A DNA stretch of 29,262 bases from S009-33 sp041694255 (GCA_041694255.1 JASMTN010000042.1:1-29262); one strand, 5' to 3'. Shown: positions 1 to 10,689, counted from the first letter of the stretch. Translations and numbers: made by a program. Notes: generated by a model from the sequence alone, not told the origin.

Positions 1-662
1 ATAAAGAAAAAATAGCTGAAATTAGGGAAGAACATTGAGAAAAAATAGATGATTTTAAAAATAAAGTTTGAGAATATTCAAACGAAATTAGAGAAAAATC
101 TCAAGAATTATATAAAGATTTAGCTGAAGAAGTTAGAGAATATAAAGAAGATATAAAAGATTGAGAATATGAAACTTTAAATAAACTTAATCAAAAAAAA
201 GAAGAATTACTTAAAAAAATAGAAGAATATAATAATAACTTAAAAGAAAATCAATTATCTAACTTAAAAAAATCAGTTGAAAATATCTTCAATTGGGAAA
301 AGAAAAATATAGAAAGAGAAAGTAGAATAAGCAATAAAAAAGAAGAAATTAAAGATAAAATAGCTAATAAAAGAAAATATATACAATGAAAAGTACAAGA
401 AAAAGTTGATAATGCTTTAAAAAATAGATTATTCAAAAGAATAGAAAATCTTGATAATACAAATAAAGTAAAAACTCTTGAAGAAGTAAATACTAAGATT
501 GAAAATATGTTATCAAGAATGCAAGAAACAAGTTCAACAAAAGCTAAAGTTAAAATAGAATTACTTGAATATATGAAAAAATCTATAGATGAAAAACTAT
601 CTAATATAGGTACTAATGAAGAGACTGTAAATAATATTATAGATGAAGTTCTTTGAAGTTAA
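1..662 (+). CDS. 3' part of a coiled-coil protein, N-terminus outside the window
   Basis: The first complete codon is at position 3 and the frame stays open, with TGA read as Gly, to TAA at 660-662. This gives 219 residues. The sequence is almost entirely Glu, Lys, Asn, Ile and Leu in heptad-like patterns with few Gly and no Pro-rich or hydrophobic membrane stretch, so a long alpha-helical coiled coil is the likely fold. No catalytic motif is visible. It ends 8 bases before a terminator-like hairpin, so it is probably the last gene of its unit. I do not recognise the family; a structural, envelope-associated or SMC-like role cannot be separated from this fragment. Confidence 0.75.
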
Positions 663-670
663 TATTATAT

Positions 671-708
671 AAAAAGTCATTGATTAAAATTTCTTTGGCT
701 TTTTTTTA
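671..708 (+). terminator. Rho-independent terminator after the coiled-coil gene
   Basis: A nine-base arm at 671-679 (AAAAAGTCA) pairs with 696-704 (TGGCTTTTT) through one G-T wobble. The right arm runs into a T tract to about 707. It lies directly behind the stop codon at 662, as expected for a terminator. The loop of 16 bases is long. Confidence 0.55.
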
Positions 709-769
709 ATTGAATATTTTTAAATAAAAATTATCATATAAGAACAACTTTATATTAATAAAAATAAAT

Positions 770-1933
770 ATGTACATAATACTTTGAATACTTTGATTTT
801 TAATACTTATAATACTTCATGAATACTGACATTTCATTGCTTCAAGAAAATTTTGAGTTAAGGTTCATGAATTTTGATTATGAATACCTCCTAAGGTAAA
901 AACTTTATATAAAGACAAAAAATGAACAGAATATACTCTAAATGCACTACCTTTATGATGATTTATAAGACCTAAATGAGAAGATTTATCTTTAGATAGT
1001 GAAATATATGATAAAGATAGTATGCACTCAAAACCATTTTGGCAAAAATTTATAATACTTTCTGCTTGAGTTATTATGAACCTTATCATAGCTTTTGTTA
1101 TATTTGTTGCAGCTTTCTATCATGGTATAAAACCAGTTTTTATAATTCCAGATAGTGCAAACAACTTTACAGCTGAAAGTTATATATTTCCCACAACATC
1201 ATTTGCTAAAAAAGTTTGATATATAACTTGAGACACTACAAAACCTGTTAAAGTTGACTGAATTTTAAAAGATTGAACTACTCTTTCTTCACAAGTTAGT
1301 ATACAAACTTGAGATATTATACAAACTATACAATGACAAGAAGTTAATACTTCAAATGTATGACTGGTACTAAAAGAAAATATATGAAAAGAAGTTGATA
1401 TTTGAATATTAAGGAATAAAAAACAAATAAATTTAAATGCTAAATGTCCAGAAGATGCTTGCTTACTGTGAATATATTTTGATTCTGATAGAAAAATACA
1501 AGAAAATAAAATGACTTTTACAGAAAGTATAGCTTGAGCTGTACATGAGATAAAAGCACAAACAACACTTACTTTTGAGTGACTAGGGCTATTGTACCAT
1601 AAATTAACTAACTGACAAGCTAAAGAGGCAGTAGAAAAGCTTTCTTGACCAGTTGGTGCTGTTGCTGTTTGAGAATACATACTTGCAGTTTGAATATGGG
1701 AATATATAGCTTTTATGGGAGTTATATCTCTTGCTCTTGCTATATTTAATATACTTCCTATACCTGCACTTGATGGTTGAAGAATAATAACAACTGCAAT
1801 TATGCACTTACTTAGGTTAAACCCTAAAAAATATCTTATGCTAGAAAATCAAATTACATTAGTTTTTTTCTTTCTATTATTAATATTATGATTTTATATA
1901 ATGTACCTTGATTTCATTAGATTTTATGGATAA
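770..1933 (+). CDS. rseP: Site-2 zinc metalloprotease RseP (M50 family)
   Basis: Intramembrane metalloprotease that cleaves transmembrane substrates such as anti-sigma factors or signal-peptide remnants. The 387-residue product begins in a hydrophobic helix carrying the zinc motif HEYGH at residues 17-21 (the Gly is a TGA codon). A further membrane helix lies near residues 85-110. A PDZ-like region follows, and the second catalytic motif LDGG at about 334-337 is inside the conserved context NILPIPALDGGR. A final membrane helix ends the protein. Family size is usually 350-450, so it is full length. The ATG at 770 is the only start that keeps the first helix intact; the bases before it are A/T-only with no Shine-Dalgarno sequence. 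It converges on the chemoreceptor-like gene. The HEYGH and LDGG pair makes the assignment firm; the substrate is unknown. Confidence 0.93.
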
Positions 1934-1936
1934 AAA

Positions 1937-1977
1937 AATAAATATGTATATTTTGTAAATAAAATATAGTATTTATT
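1937..1977. terminator. Long AT hairpin between convergent genes (bidirectional terminator)
   Basis: An inner perfect eight-base stem TATATTTT (1947-1954) / AAAATATA (1961-1968) is flanked by an outer eight-base stem AATAAATA (1937-1944) / TATTTATT (1970-1977), with only small internal bulges. It sits between the rseP stop (1933) and the convergent stop at 1990, with A-rich and T-rich flanks, so it could terminate transcription from both sides. Confidence 0.6.
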
Positions 1978-1989
1978 ATTAAATAAAAT

Positions 1990-3465
1990 TTAATATCATG
2001 TAGAACCTATTTCATTTGCTAGTTCTTCAATAAGTTGTATAACTTTATCTTTTTGATGTCTAAGAGAATAATTAGTTTGTTCATTTATAGACTTTAACTC
2101 ATTAAAATCTTGATTTTTAATAAAATTATCTATATCATATTTAATATTTTTTGCAAAATCATGAAATATTTTATGCTCTTTTTCTAATTTTTTATATGTA
2201 GCATTCTCTTTTCAATTATCTAAAAAACTATAAGTTGATTCACTATATATGGTCTTACCTAATTCACAAGTTTCATAATCTGAAACATTAAAACCTTCTC
2301 AAGTAAGAATATAACTATTTAATTTTATTATAAATAATAAATGATCAAATTTAGTCATCAAAACTTTAGCTTTCAATTTTTCTTCTCAGGTAAGCTTTTC
2401 TTCATAAAATACTTTTAAGTTTTTAATTAAAGACTCTAACTTAAAATGAAGTCACATTACATTATTTCTTAACTCAGCCAAAAGTGAATCAGAAGATGAG
2501 ATTATTTCATTTAATGATTCTTCAGTTTTCTTTTCATCCAATATATCTCATATATCTTTTTTAAGTATTTCTGTTTCTTTTTCAGAGTTTTCAATTGCTT
2601 GATTTAATTGTTTTATTCATCACTTAACTAGATCTGAAGCTTTATTTGCAGTATTCCTAGTTTCTTCTGCAATAACAACAAATCATCTTCCATCTTCTCA
2701 AAGCCTTGCAGCTTCTATAGAACCATTAAGTGATATTAAATTAATTTTATCAGCTATATCTCATATATTTGTATTTGTTCATACAACAGATGAAAAAATA
2801 TTTAAATCCTCATCTAATCTTTTTAATGCATTAATAAGAACATCATGAGAAATATTTTTTTGCTTTCAAACATTTTCTTTAGAAAACTTAATTTTCAAGC
2901 TAGTCATCTTTAAAGAAGTTCATAATTGAGAATAAAAATCAATAAAATTATACAAAGGTTCAAGTGAATCTCTAAGTACATTTATCTGTTCAACCTCTTG
3001 TATTTGTTGTGTTATATCTTTAAATATTCATATATAAAAGTCATTATCTCATATTTTTATATAATTTGAAGTTGATTCAAAATAATTTTTACCAAATTTA
3101 ATAATGGTATTATTTCTTTTTTCTCAAGGGTTCATAGAACTAAGTATTCTTTTAGATCTTTCAGGAGTTGAATGAAATTCATGTATAGATGTTCTTCCAT
3201 CTATAATTTGTTTTCAAGTTGCTTTTTTTACTATATACTTTCATATTTCATTACTTTTAATAATAGTTCATTTTTGTATATCTTCAACTATAAAAACTCA
3301 TTCACTTCATAATAAATCCAATATTTCATAAGATAGTCTTTTTTTTAGTTCTTCCTGTTTCAATTTTTCTTCTTGTTGTTCCATTTCTAATTTATGCATC
3401 TTGTCTTTTTCTTCAAGCTCATCATTTTTTTTATCTGATCAAATATTAAGTAATTTTTTTATCAT
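1990..3465 (-). CDS. Cytosolic methyl-accepting chemotaxis-like protein with PAS-like and CZB zinc-binding domains
   Basis: A 491-residue protein with no membrane segment. Order: charged coiled coil (about 1-45); PAS-like region (about 46-155) ending in the common FKDIT motif; chemoreceptor signalling hairpin whose tip at about 242-272 includes NLISLNGSIEAARLGEDGRG, closely matching the consensus NLLALNAAIEAARAGExGRG; C-terminal CZB (chemoreceptor zinc-binding) domain with His376, Cys400 in the CELGK motif, His431 and His435, the expected three-His/one-Cys set. CZB domains bind zinc and are known to sense zinc or oxidants. By inference this is a soluble sensor feeding a CheA/CheW-type or other partner; none is encoded in this window. 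The gene is divergent from lemA and convergent with rseP. ATG at 3465 is the first in frame; no Shine-Dalgarno is present. Confidence 0.88.
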
Positions 3466-3630
3466 AAGGAATATATATAATTTAATAAAACTTTGGATGT
3501 ATAATTATTTTAATTATAAAGTCAACAACTAATTTAATAATATTATTATATTTTTATTTAAAATAAAATTTGCTTTTTACAAATAAATTATTAGTATATA
3601 AGATATATTTATATATTAATAATATTGATA

Positions 3631-4191
3631 ATGAACTACATATTAATTTGAATACTTATACTACTTATTATATATGTAATAAGTGTATATAATGGACTTA
3701 TAACTTTAAGAAACAATAGAGAAAATGCTTTTGCAGATATAGATGTACAACTTAAGCAAAGATTTGACCTTATCCCACAACTTGTAGATACAGTTAAATG
3801 ATATATGAAGCATGAACAACAGACTTTAGAAAATGTAACGAAAGCAAGAACAGAATTTATGAATTCTTCTTCAACTGATTCTAAGGTACAATCTAACAAT
3901 ATGTTGTCTGATGCTTTAAAATCACTTTTTGCAGTTAGTGAAAACTATCCTGATTTAAAAGCTTCTACAAATTTTCAAGAACTTCAAACTGAAATGTCAG
4001 ATATAGAAAATAAACTTGCAGCTGCTAGAAGATTTTTCAATTCTGCTACAAAAGAATTTAATACAAAATTACAACTTTTCCCTGCAAATATCATAGGTTC
4101 TATGCTTTGATTTAAAGAAAAAGAATACTTTGAACTTGAAGAAGATAGACAAGAAGTACAAAAAGCACCTAAAATAGATTTTAGTAATTAA
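3631..4191 (+). CDS. lemA: LemA family protein
   Basis: The 186-residue product has one N-terminal membrane helix (about residues 2-20). The LemA signature YNGLITLRNNRENAFADIDV follows, then a helical body ending in the typical AARRFFNSATKEFNTKLQLFPANI stretch (given here as overlapping pieces AARRFFNSATKEFN and LQLFPANI). Length and layout match the family, which forms a helical bundle facing away from the membrane. The biochemical role is unknown, but lemA-htpX adjacency is widespread and the pair is taken to act in membrane protein quality control. The htpX start lies 18 bases downstream, so the two are one operon. ATG 3631 is chosen because it gives the membrane helix. An AT-rich 165-base gap separates it from the divergent chemoreceptor gene. 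Confidence 0.93.
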
Positions 4192-4209
4192 ATATAAAAT
4201 AAAAATAAG

Positions 4210-5151
4210 ATGTATCAATGACTACAAAGTTCTATCTGGTCAAATACTAGAAAAACAATATTTTTACTATTATTATTACCAATACTAACATTTTTAGTAT
4301 TTTTTCTAGTTTTTTTGTATTTACATTGATGAAATTTATATTATTCTTTAAACAATACATTAGCATCATTCACTTGGATATGACCTATTATTATATTATG
4401 GTGAATTATTTCTTTTTATTTTCATAGAAAAATGATATTTAAGTTTTCTTGAGCAAAACCTATAACAAGGAAAGAGAATAAAAAAATATATAATATTGTA
4501 GAAAATCTTTGTATATCAAAATGACTAAAAACACCTAAGATAGGTATCATAGATGATAATAGTATGAATGCATTTGCTTTATGATGGAATATGAACAATG
4601 CTTGGATAGTTTTTTCAAAATGACTTATAGATAAATTAGAAGATAAAGAAATAGAAGCTGTTGCAGCACATGAACTAACACATGTTTTAAATAAAGATAG
4701 CCTTGTAATGATAACAGTAGTTGTATATATATGAATAATTACAACTTTATGAGAAGTAATTCTTAGGATATGACTTAACTCTTGAAAAAGTTCTTGAAGT
4801 AAAAAAGGTGGTTGAGCTGCTCCATTATTACTTATTTGAGGTTGATTATTATTGGTTTGATACCTTATATATCCTTTCATACAAATGGCTATATCTAGAA
4901 AAAGAGAATACTTAGCAGATGCATGAAGTTATGAACTAACAAAAGATAAGCAAGCTATGATATGAGCATTAGAAAAAATTTCAAAAGATTCTATCATAGA
5001 AAGCATAGATAAAAGATGAGTTTGAGCCATGTGTATCAATAACCCTTTTGAAGAAAAAAGAAAAAATAAAACTATATTTAAAAAATTTAAATGATTACTT
5101 TCAACACATCCAAGCATAGAAGATAGGATAAAAGCTTTAAATAGTTACTAA
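4210..5151 (+). CDS. htpX: Membrane zinc metalloprotease HtpX (M48 family)
   Basis: Endoprotease that degrades damaged membrane proteins. The 313-residue product has two N-terminal membrane helices (about 17-38 and 54-72) and the catalytic HELTH motif at 154-158 within AVAAHELTHVLNKD. Two more hydrophobic segments follow, and the third zinc ligand is the Glu in REYLADAGS. A Gly-rich loop (KKGGGAA) lies between the last two membrane helices, as in other HtpX proteins. Length is normal (280-320). It follows lemA by 18 bases and precedes a secreted protein by 4 bases, so the three are probably cotranscribed. HtpX is heat-inducible in several bacteria, but no CIRCE-like site is visible upstream of this operon, so any such control would be by another route. 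Confidence 0.95.
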
Positions 5152-5155
5152 AAAA

Positions 5156-6136
5156 ATGATAAAATATATTATTTGACTTACAATTTTCTTAATTAGTATG
5201 TTTTGAAGTTCTTATTCTTATCATGATTATGTTTCAAAACAAATTGATAGTTATGATATAAATATGGTAAGAGCTTTGCTTGATGAAAAAACTAAATTAA
5301 AAACAAGTATAGTAGAAAATTGACAAAAAGCACAAACTTTTGAAAATCTTTTACATAAAGAATGAGCTATAAGTTGAATAAATGGCTGATTTTTCTGTCC
5401 TGATGAAAAAAAATATAGCTGGTGTACAGCAAATACAACTGCTATGAATAGAATCTATAATTGAAAACTTTATTCTCAATATGGAAAAGATACTTGAGAA
5501 AAATGAATACTTTGAGTAGATAAAAATAATAAAATTTTATTTGTTCAAAATCATATGTGATATATATGAGGTTATGATAATAATACAAATAAAAATAAGT
5601 TTGATAACTTACAACATGGTATAAGTATGAGCATTCTTGTTGATAATTGAAAAAATGTTTGAATTAAAAGTAGTTTAGTAAATGATAGCAAACAACAAAA
5701 AAAACAAGATAAAACTTTTATATGTAGTGTTGATAAGAATATAATTTATTTTTGAGAAGTTAAAAAAGTTACACTAAAAAAAATATGAGATATACTTGTT
5801 AAACTATGATGTAAATATGCTATACAGCTTGATAGTTGATGGTCAAAAACTATATATTATAAGTGAAAATACAAAGCATGACCTGGAAGAAATATAATGG
5901 ATGCTTATGTATTAGTTGATAAAGATAAGCAAGATATAGATATTGATTATAATACAAAAAAAGCTATAGATAATTATATGAATAAATACTTTAAAAACTA
6001 TGAAAATTGAAAAAATAAAAAAGAAATTAAACAAAAATATCTTAAAGTAATAAAAAAAATAAATAAAATTAAAACTAGTAATAATATAATATCTTACCTT
6101 AAAGAAAAAATAGCATTTAGAATATTAAGTATATAG
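5156..6136 (+). CDS. Secreted phosphodiester glycosidase-like protein (NAGPA / DUF2233 family)
   Basis: The 326-residue product starts with a signal peptide (hydrophobic residues about 3-22, then Ser/Tyr-rich). The body carries three marks of the NAGPA (PF09992) fold: INGGFFCPD near residue 75, AIQLDSGWSKTIYYKG (the family's LDGGGSSTxxxxG element), and GRNIMDAYVLV near the end of the domain. Family members hydrolyse GlcNAc-phosphodiester links in sugar chains or occur next to exopolysaccharide genes. The conserved LDGG is LDSG here, so activity is uncertain. A Lys/Asn-rich tail of about 60 residues follows the domain and may be a binding extension. It starts 4 bases after htpX, probably in the same transcript. 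An exported envelope or surface-glycan role is inferred. Confidence 0.78.
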
Positions 6137-6140
6137 TAAA

Positions 6141-6170
6141 AAAGGAGAGCTATCACTCCCCTTTCTTTCT
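6141..6170. terminator. Hairpin terminator between the convergent glycosidase-like gene and groEL
   Basis: AAAGGAGAG (6141-6149) pairs with CTCCCCTTT (6156-6164) around a six-base loop with a single mismatch. A-rich sequence lies on the left and T-rich on the right, so it can work in both directions. It is one of the few GC-containing stretches between genes. Confidence 0.7.
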
Positions 6171-6183
6171 AATAAATATATAA

Positions 6184-7845
6184 TTACATCATACCTGGCA
6201 TACCTCACATTCAACCCATTCATCACATAGGAGGCATTCAACCTCATCAAGATTTTTCATCATCTTTTGAAGGCATATTTGTAATAACAGTTTCAGTTGT
6301 AAGCAGCATCTTAGCAGATGATACAGAATTTTCTAAGGCAACTCTTTCAACTTTAACTGGATCTATAACTCATTCTTTTATAAGGTCCATATATTCTCAA
6401 GTTTTACTATTGAAACCATAATTAAAATCATCATTTGCTTTAACATTTTCAACTATTACATCTCACTTATAACCTGCATTTTGTGCAATTTGTCTTGCAG
6501 GATATTCTATTGCAGTTTTTATAATATCAATTCATATTTTTTCATACTCACTTTCAACTTCTATATTATCAAGCTCTTTTTGTAATTTTATAAATCATGT
6601 TCAAGCACCAGGAAGTACTCATTCTTCCATAGCAGCTCTTGTAGCATTTAGTGCATCTTCTATCTTATCTTTCTTATTTTTCATCTCAGTTTCAGTAGCT
6701 GCTCATACTTTTATAACTGCAACACCTCAAGCAAGTTTTGCTATTCTTTCTTGGATTTTTTCTTTATCATAATCAGAAGAAGTTTGTTCAAGTTGCATTT
6801 TAAGTTGATTTACTCTATTTTCTATATTTTGAGCATCTCACTTACCTCATACAACAGTTGTTTTATCTTTACTAGAAACTATCTTATCAGCAGCTCATAC
6901 AACTTCAGTTCATACATTTTCAAAGTTCATTCACATTTCTTCAGATATTACTGTTCAACCTGTAACAACAGCTATATCTTGAAGTAATTGTTTTTTACTA
7001 TCACCAAATCAAGGAGCTTTAACAGCCAAGACATTTAGAACTCATTTAAGTTTATTAAGTACCAAAGTAGCAAGTGCTTCACCTTCTATAGATTCTGAGA
7101 TAATTACAATATTTTTACTTCATGCATTTGAGATCTTTTCCATCAAAGGAAGCACTTCTTGCATATTTGAGATTTTTTTATCAGTTAGAATTACATTTGC
7201 ATTTTCTATAACTGATTCCATCTTATTTGGATCTGTAACAAAATATGGACTTTCATAACCTTGATCAAATTGCATACCTTTTACAACTTCTTTTTCAAGT
7301 CATATACTTTTTCATTCTTCAACAGAAACTACACCATCTTCTCATATTTCTTCCATTACATCTGCAATAAGTTTTCAAACTTCACTATCTTGTGCAGATA
7401 TCCTAGCAACTTGATCTATCTCTTCTTTTGAATTTATTTTTTTAGCTCTTTCATGAAGTTTTCTTACAACTTGTTCAACAGCTTTATCCATTCATCTACC
7501 AAGTTCAAAAGGGTTAACTCATGAGTTAATATATTTTAATCATTCTTTCAATATACCATCTATCAAAGTTACAGTAGTTGTTGTACCATCTCAAGCAGCA
7601 TCATTTGTATTGTTTGCAGCTTCTTTAACAAGTTCAGCACCTATGTTTTCTACTTTATCTTCAAGTTCTATCTCTTTTGCAACAGATACACCATCATTTG
7701 TAACAGTTGGCTTCCCAAATCAGCTTTCTATCATAACATTTTTACCTTTTGGTCACATAGTTACTTTAACAGCATCAGCAACAGTTTTTACACCATTATA
7801 TACTTTTTTTCTAGCATCATCTTGATACATTATATCTTTTGCCAT
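6184..7845 (-). CDS. groL: Chaperonin GroEL (Cpn60)
   Basis: Large subunit of the ATP-driven folding chamber. The 553-residue product begins MAKDIMYQDDARKKVYNGV and contains the ATP-site region VTMGPKGKNV, NDGVSVAKEIEL and NDAAGDGTTT. It also has the typical EEGVLPGAGTGF element, and ends with a Gly-Met-rich tail (GGMPPMGGMGGMGGMPGMM) whose glycines are mostly TGA. Length is standard. It lies 107 bases downstream of groES, and a repeat-like element occupies part of that gap. Expression presumably starts at the groES promoter under HrcA/CIRCE control. The tail is direct proof of the TGA=Gly code, because a Trp reading would destroy it. Confidence 0.98.
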
Positions 7846-7880
7846 ATTATTTTTAATTTAAAAAGTAAATATTTCCTATC

Positions 7881-7932
7881 TTGTAATGTCATTCCTAAAA
7901 AATAGATTTCTCGACTTCGCTCAAAATAACAT
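7881..7932. repeat. Palindromic intergenic repeat-like element between groES and groEL
   Basis: The stretch begins TTGTAATGTCATTCC and ends CTCGACTTCGCTCAAAATAACA. The termini TGTCATT and AATAACA are inverted with one mismatch, and the inner TCGACTTCGCTC pattern is much richer in GC than the surroundings. The combination of a GTCATTC start and a CGACTTCGCTC end is a familiar arrangement of dispersed palindromic repeats in many bacterial genomes. Assignment rests on pattern only. Confidence 0.4.
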
Positions 7933-7952
7933 CTTGTTACTTAATAGTATTA

Positions 7953-8246
7953 TTACTCTTGTTTTGCAATTATACTATCTAATCTTACAAGAAGATATTT
8001 GTTATTATCTATTTCTATTTCTTCAGGAGAGTATTTTGTAAAATATACTATATCTCCTTCTTTTATATTATCTATTTTAATTGTATTACCATCATCAGTT
8101 TTTTTTCACTCTCAAACTTTCAAAACTTTACCTTTACCAGGCTTTTCCTTTGAAGAAGGAGCTGTTATAATACCTGAAGCAGTTTTTGGATCTTCTTTTT
8201 CTAATTCTACCAATACATAATCATTTAGTGGTTTTATATTTACCAT
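7953..8246 (-). CDS. groES: Co-chaperonin GroES (Cpn10)
   Basis: Seven-subunit lid of the GroEL chamber. The 97-residue product starts MVNIKPLNDYVLVELEKED and shows the mobile-loop region (KTASGIITAPSSKEKPGKG). It then has GKVLKVGEGKK with both TGA glycines in the conserved GxG turn, and ends KYLLVRLDSIIAKQE. Length is typical. The start ATG at 8246 is the only one giving the conserved IKPL N-terminus. The leader holds a sigma70-type promoter and a CIRCE-like operator. Confidence 0.96.
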
Positions 8247-8290
8247 TTTTTAAATAAATTACAAAGTAAATAACTTTTGCTATAACTAAA

Positions 8291-8317
8291 ATAGCACCTT
8301 ATTTATAAAGATGCTAT
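8291..8317 (-). promoter_or_regulatory. CIRCE-like HrcA operator in front of groES-groEL
   Basis: A 27-base inverted repeat, ATAGCACCT - nine bases - AGATGCTAT. It has exactly the 9-9-9 geometry of CIRCE (TTAGCACTC-N9-GAGTGCTAA), one mismatch between arms, and the AGCA/TGCT core kept. It overlaps the -10 box of the groES promoter, the usual repression position. hrcA is present in this window. Confidence 0.7.
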
Positions 8318-8329
8318 ATATTTTTTCAA
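8302..8329 (-). promoter_or_regulatory. Sigma70-type promoter for groES-groEL
   Basis: On the minus strand TTGAAA (8324-8329) is followed after 16 bases by TATAAA (8302-8307), about 56 bases upstream of the groES ATG. The CIRCE-like element covers the -10 box. Confidence 0.6.
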
Positions 8330-8346
8330 GAGAATTTATCACTTTT

Positions 8347-8361
8347 TAGCACTGAGTGCTA
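8347..8361. promoter_or_regulatory. Compact palindrome with CIRCE half-sites, no spacer
   Basis: TAGCACT-G-AGTGCTA is a perfect 15-base palindrome. Both halves match CIRCE half-sites (TTAGCACT / GAGTGCTA), but the nine-base spacer is missing. It lies just upstream of the groES -35 box and immediately after the stop of the 749-residue gene. It could be a second HrcA contact site, a site for another regulator, or a decayed CIRCE. Confidence 0.45.
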
Positions 8362-8366
8362 TTTAA

Positions 8367-10616
8367 CTAATTTTCTTCTATATAAGTTTGATATTCATTA
8401 TATTTTTCTTGGTCTTTTTCTTTTAAGAATATTAAAGGTTCAAGTTTAAAAGAATTTAGTTGTTCTATATCTAAAGATGCTAACCTTAAACTCATGTTTT
8501 TAAATATAAAGTTTTTTTCTTCTTCAGGAACATAAATAACCATCCATATTATAGTATTTTTAGAATTATTATATATTGCATAAAAAGTTTCTCATTTCAT
8601 CTTAAAAAATATTTTATAGTATCATTTAAACTCTCTTACTAGGTCTATATCAACTCATAAAAATTCTTTAAACTTATTGTTAAGTTTTATTTTCTCACTT
8701 TTTGTCATTCAAGATTTTTCAACCTCATTTTCATCTACCTTCTCATTAATTTTTGAATTTATTATATTTTCTATAACTGGTATTTGCTTAACATTGTATG
8801 ATTTTCTTTTACTAATAATATTTATTGATCTAATTAGCCCTCATATGTCAATAATAAGTTCTTCTTCAAGTAAATTATTTAATTTATATGTTAATTTACT
8901 GTTATTAACAGATATACTTTTTATATTAAGATCATTATTTATATCAATTTCTAACTTTAAAGATGGAGTAATATTACCATTATTTAGAACAAAAGAGATA
9001 GTTCCATCACTACAAGAATAAGAGGTTTCTAACTGTTTATATTTATCACAAATTGAAATATCTTTATTTTTTCAATAATTATTATTAACTAAAGGAGCAT
9101 AAAGTTTGTTTTCTAAAATATCCTTCAAATCAATTAAAGAATCAGGAGATATATTAATATTTTCTTGTGCTATATAGTTTGCAATTTTATTATCTATAAA
9201 TTCAATATTATATATATCAAAATTAGTTCAAATTATATTTTTTATATCAAATGATACCTTAACTTTTTTATTTTCTTTAATTCAATCAACAGAAAATATC
9301 AAATTAATAAATCATTCTATATTAGCTGTTTTCGTTTCATCATTATACTGTATTTTTTTAGTAATGGTAAATATATTTGAATATTTATTAGTAAATATAT
9401 TATTAACTCTTTCTCTTTCACTTACTGTTTCATTTAATTGAAGTCAATCAATATTTGTATTATTCTCTCAAGAGATAGTTAAAATAGAATCATCTTTAAT
9501 ATAGTCATTAAGTCATTTAATATTTAATTCTGGTTGTCATGATATAACTTGTTCTATTGAACTAATTAAATTATTATAACTACTTTTTTTTCTAAAAGAT
9601 GATTTATTTTTAAGATTTAAAAGTACAGATTTTGATATAGTTGCTATTGAAGAGTCCATATTATCCTCTTTAATTATATTTTCTATCAATTTTATATGAT
9701 TATTTAGCATATAATCAGGTATTTCTTCTTGAGATATTAAAATATAGAATTGTTGAGTAAGTTTTTGCATAAGGACATCATAGCTTTCTGGTAATTTATC
9801 ATTAATATTAAAAAGTTTTTCATTATTTCAAATAAGATTAATAATAAACTCATCTGCCCTTTTAAAATTATACATATTACAATTATTTTTTTCTATAACA
9901 TTAGAAATTTTATTTATGTTATATTTTGTATTATATATTTGTTTTATAATATCACATTTTTTTTCTTCTGTGTATTTTAAACTATCAAATATTTTATTAT
10001 AAACATTTTTTGTAATATCAAATGTATTCTTATTTATTAAATCATTAATAAGGTTACTTTTATTTGTTTTACAAAAAATAAAATTATTTGAACTACTATC
10101 TATACAAGATAAATTATATTCTTTAATTATTTCTTCATAGTTTTTTAGTGTCAATTTTGGTTTTATAAATTTATAATCTCATTCTTTTGAAGATCATATT
10201 ATATCTATATAATTTTTTAAAACATCATTTTTAGTTTTTATATTTTTAAGTTTTATATTATTTATATTAATATTCATAGGATAATATATACCATAATCAT
10301 CCTTAAAAATTCATATTCATAGTTCAGTTGTTAAATTTTCATAATTAGAGTCTGTTAAAAGAAAATTTGCTTTTATATGATTTGAAGAGTTATTAAATTT
10401 TTCAATGTTTTTTCATACTGAAACTTTATTTTCATTAAATGTATTTATCAGTATATCAGATTTTGCATATGCTAAAACATCACTATCTTTTGTATTAAAA
10501 GTTATCATTAATACAAATGAAAATAATAAACTTCATAAAATAAGTATATACCTATTAAAAAACATAGATATTTTATAATATTTCTTTATTTCTTCATTAA
10601 CATTGTACTTATTCAT
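8367..10616 (-). CDS. Large membrane-anchored or secreted protein of unknown function
   Basis: A 749-residue product with a charged N-terminus (MNKYNVNEEIKKYYK), one hydrophobic helix at about residues 22-42, and then a long Asn-, Ile-, Lys- and Ser-rich exterior part with no further membrane segment. It contains several scattered cysteines (for example in CIDSSSNNFIFCK and CDKYKQLETSYSC). No enzymatic motif is recognisable. Topology suggests a cell-surface or periplasm-facing protein with the bulk outside. The composition, with abundant short beta-type segments, resembles surface proteins, but that is inference. It lies alone between glmS and groES with its own promoter. No family is recognised. 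The frame is unbroken over 2250 bases, so it is a genuine gene. Confidence 0.85.
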
Positions 10617-10658
10617 TTTTATTTTTGTTTATATTTGTAAATATTAAATAACATACTT

Positions 10659-10689
10659 ACTATAGTACATATATTATAAAAAAAGTCAA
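10659..10689 (-). promoter_or_regulatory. Possible promoter of the 749-residue protein gene
   Basis: Minus-strand TTGACT (10684-10689) and TATAGT (10659-10664) are separated by 19 bases, which is longer than optimal, about 45 bases upstream of the ATG at 10616. The -10 box is part of the palindrome ACTATAGT. Confidence 0.35.

Noticed and set aside
1180..1680. Minus-strand ORF of 166 residues antisense to rseP
   Set aside because: It lies wholly inside the well-supported rseP gene. It is open because in-frame TGA codons break the real frame and low-complexity sequence leaves the opposite strand open; no family match.
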